The notes beneath the pieces were generated by a model that was given only the letters and a program-made list of their open reading frames with translations, had not been told where the DNA came from and did not search any database. Below are positions 4,876 to 6,035 of a DNA stretch of 6,035 nucleotides, piece by piece. The stretch comes from an uncultured Oscillospiraceae bacterium. Lineage in GTDB: Bacteria; Bacillota; Clostridia; Oscillospirales; Oscillospiraceae. The translations under genes were made by a program, and so were the position numbers. The stretch spans positions 1-6,035 of the forward strand of contig CALWYA010000098.1 of the NCBI GenBank assembly GCA_944385645.1. Reading direction: 5' to 3'. Each line of letters opens with the position of its first letter. Position 1 is the first letter of the stretch.

Positions 4876-5805
4876 ATGAAAACAGAGCAGTTTCAATATG
4901 TGATCGAGCTGTACAAGACCGGCTCCATTTCCAAGGCGGCCAAGAAGTTCTATATGTCCCGGCCCAACCTGAGCAACTCCATCCGGAGCATCGAGGACGA
5001 GCTGGGCTTTGACATTCTGGAGCGGGGAGTAAACGGCGTCCGGTTCACGGAGAAGGGTCTGGCCTTTGTCCGCCACTGCATGAGCATCGTCAAGGAGCTG
5101 GACGAGATCCACACGCTGGCCAGCAAGGACGCCCGCCTGCAATTCGGGGTGGTCAATCCCAACTACCCGCCGGTGGAGCGCGCCTTTATCCGGCTGTGCC
5201 GGGCGGTGGAGGAGGGGGGCGAGCTGTCCCGGTACAAGCTGTCCATGTTCCAGGAGTACCAATACGAGGGGATGGCCCTGCTGAACCAGAGAAAGGCGGA
5301 TCTGGCCATTACCGTCAGCACGGACCTGCGGGCCCCCTCCCTCGCCCGGGAGATGGAGGAGCGGGGGCTGGAGTACCGGAAGCTGTACGACCTGCCCTGT
5401 AATGTGAATCTGGCCAGGGAACACCCCCTGGCCCAGGACCCGGACTTCTCCCTCCAGAAGCTGCGGGACTACCCCTTTGTAGACTATGGCATCCGCTCCG
5501 ATCGGGTCTACACCTACAGCAGGATCCCCAATGTGCGGTTCGTCAACCTGGAGAAGGTTATTCAGGTGGACTCCGGCCATATACGCAGCCACGTGGTGGC
5601 GGGGACCGATGCCTACAGCGTGGGGGTGGCCCTCCCGCCGGATCTGAACGACCAGATGGGGATCCACTCCGTACCCATCCCCAATTTCACCATGGAAATG
5701 GGTGTGATCCGCCGGGCGGGGGAGACGGAGTCTGAGATGGAAGGCCGGTTCATGGCCCTCCTGCGGGAGGAAATGGGCTTTCTGCGGGGGGACGATCCGG
5801 GCTGA
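4876..5805 (+). CDS. LysR-family transcriptional regulator
   Basis: A 309-residue protein of usual LysR length. The N-terminal winged helix-turn-helix (about residues 3-60) shows the family pattern: FQYVIELYKTGSISKAAKKF, then SRPNLSNSIRSIEDELGFDILERG and the wing with RFTEKG. The usual Q in the recognition region (S-Q-P-A-L/V-S) is replaced by R (SRPNLS). The rest is an effector-binding domain with the two-lobe periplasmic-binding fold expected of the family; the ligand is not predictable. ATG at 4876 follows a moderate purine-rich site (GGGGAAGAAG). The gene is divergent from the M20 hydrolase-GPH symporter operon across 174 nt, so it most likely controls that operon, with the transported compound or its hydrolysis product as co-inducer, and represses itself. 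Downstream are two hairpin terminators. Confidence 0.95.
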   Translation: MKTEQFQYVIELYKTGSISKAAKKFYMSRPNLSNSIRSIEDELGFDILERGVNGVRFTEKGLAFVRHCMSIVKELDEIHTLASKDARLQFGVVNPNYPPVERAFIRLCRAVEEGGELSRYKLSMFQEYQYEGMALLNQRKADLAITVSTDLRAPSLAREMEERGLEYRKLYDLPCNVNLAREHPLAQDPDFSLQKLRDYPFVDYGIRSDRVYTYSRIPNVRFVNLEKVIQVDSGHIRSHVVAGTDAYSVGVALPPDLNDQMGIHSVPIPNFTMEMGVIRRAGETESEMEGRFMALLREEMGFLRGDDPG

Positions 5806-5836
5806 GGCAGGGGCCGTCCCCCGCGAAAAGGGGAAG

Positions 5837-5877
5837 AAAAACGAAAAACCCGCTGGAATCGCGCGATTCCAGCGGGT
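5837..5877 (-). terminator. Intrinsic terminator, strongest leftward; second copy of the 1776-1813 hairpin
   Basis: A perfect 15-bp palindrome (5848-5862 with 5863-5877) is followed on the minus strand by T5-CG-T5, a good U-tract. On the plus strand the following TCTGTTC is poor, so it mainly serves the leftward gene from the right edge, though the hairpin may also slow transcription leaving lysR. Its stem matches the terminator at 1776-1813 with three compensated base-pair changes. Confidence 0.8.
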
Positions 5878-5920
5878 CTGTTCAGCAGGGCGGCTCTGCC
5901 GGCCCCGGGCGTTTGAACGC

Positions 5921-5960
5921 AAAAGAAGGACATCTGCTGAAAGCAGATGTCCTTCTTTTT
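5921..5960. terminator. Bidirectional intrinsic terminator
   Basis: A perfect 18-bp stem (5921-5938 with 5942-5959) has a GAA loop. Five T end it on the plus strand and four T on the minus strand, so it can end lysR rightward and the incoming gene leftward, 12 nt after that gene's stop. Its stem sequence is unrelated to the other two hairpins. Confidence 0.88.
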
Positions 5961-5971
5961 GGAAGGGACGG

Positions 5972-6034
5972 TTAAAATCGATATTTTCTTGAAATCCTTG
6001 CGGCAGAATAACTTTGGAGTCTTTGGGTCAAGTG
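5972..6034 (-). CDS. C-terminal end of a leftward gene running in from the right edge (partial)
   Basis: One minus-strand frame is open from the window edge for 20 codons and ends at TAA (5974-5972). The tail is basic and ends SRKYRF. The reason to believe it is position: the stop lies 12 nt before a strong hairpin terminator and a second leftward terminator follows, which implies a leftward transcript ending here. The product cannot be identified from 20 residues. Another minus-strand frame is also open through the hairpins, but it would place both terminators inside coding sequence and is less likely. Confidence 0.45.
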   Translation of the reverse strand, partial: HLTQRLQSYSAARISRKYRF

Positions 6035-6035
6035 G

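Noticed and set aside
5909..5920. Short palindrome GCGTT-TG-AACGC between the two terminators
   Set aside because: Five base pairs with a two-base loop is within chance expectation and has no associated signal.
4783..5922. Minus-strand open frame (379 codons) opposite lysR
   Set aside because: It would run through both the terminator at 5837-5877 and the lysR promoter, and shows no domain; the plus strand encodes a full LysR protein.
5613..5933. Minus-strand open frame crossing the terminator region, open to the right edge
   Set aside because: It would translate both hairpins and much of the lysR antisense strand; the alternative frame stopping at 5972 just before the terminators is a better gene end.
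1..6035. CRISPR array, tRNA, insertion sequence or phage attachment site
   Set aside because: No regularly spaced direct repeats, no cloverleaf-like segment, no transposase or integrase motifs and no flanking terminal repeats were seen in any frame or strand.

Overview
The window looks like chromosomal DNA of a spore-forming, GC-rich member of the Clostridia, most likely an Oscillospiraceae-type gut anaerobe (Flavonifractor/Lawsonibacter-like). The evidence is a germination protease (gpr) gene, rpsT divergently paired with gpr as in many spore-forming Firmicutes, strong GGAGG-type ribosome binding sites, TTG and GTG starts, and very GC-rich third codon positions. The genus is an inference and cannot be read directly.

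Left part (1-1720): housekeeping and sporulation genes. rpsT (ribosomal protein S20) runs leftward from a strong vegetative promoter that has two phased A-tracts resembling an UP element. gpr runs rightward and is followed by a small gene of about 91 codons encoding a protein with one C-terminal membrane segment. A 17-bp perfect hairpin with A5/T5 flanks (1776-1813) closes this block and also terminates the convergent transporter gene.

Middle part (1830-4875): an accessory catabolic cassette. A leftward two-gene operon encodes an AbgB-like M20 metallo-amidohydrolase followed, 25 nt later, by a GPH-family (MelB-like) cation symporter. A LysR-type regulator is transcribed divergently from a 174-nt control region. 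That region holds a near-consensus lysR promoter (TTGACA-N17-AATAAT), an extended -10 promoter for the operon, a T-N11-A LysR-type box over the lysR start site, and a well-formed intrinsic terminator inside the operon's 5' leader. The likely working model is import of a small molecule by the symporter and cytoplasmic amide hydrolysis by the M20 enzyme, with LysR sensing the compound. The transporter keeps the predicted cation site but lacks the two acidic residues MelB uses to bind galactosides, so the substrate may not be a sugar.

Right part (5806-6035): two terminator hairpins in series between lysR and the last 20 codons of a probable leftward gene entering from the right edge. The first hairpin matches the terminator at 1776-1813, and every stem difference is compensated, so the two look like copies of one structured terminator. 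No tRNA, rRNA, CRISPR array, insertion sequence or origin was seen, and no gene-free stretch exceeds 300 bases.
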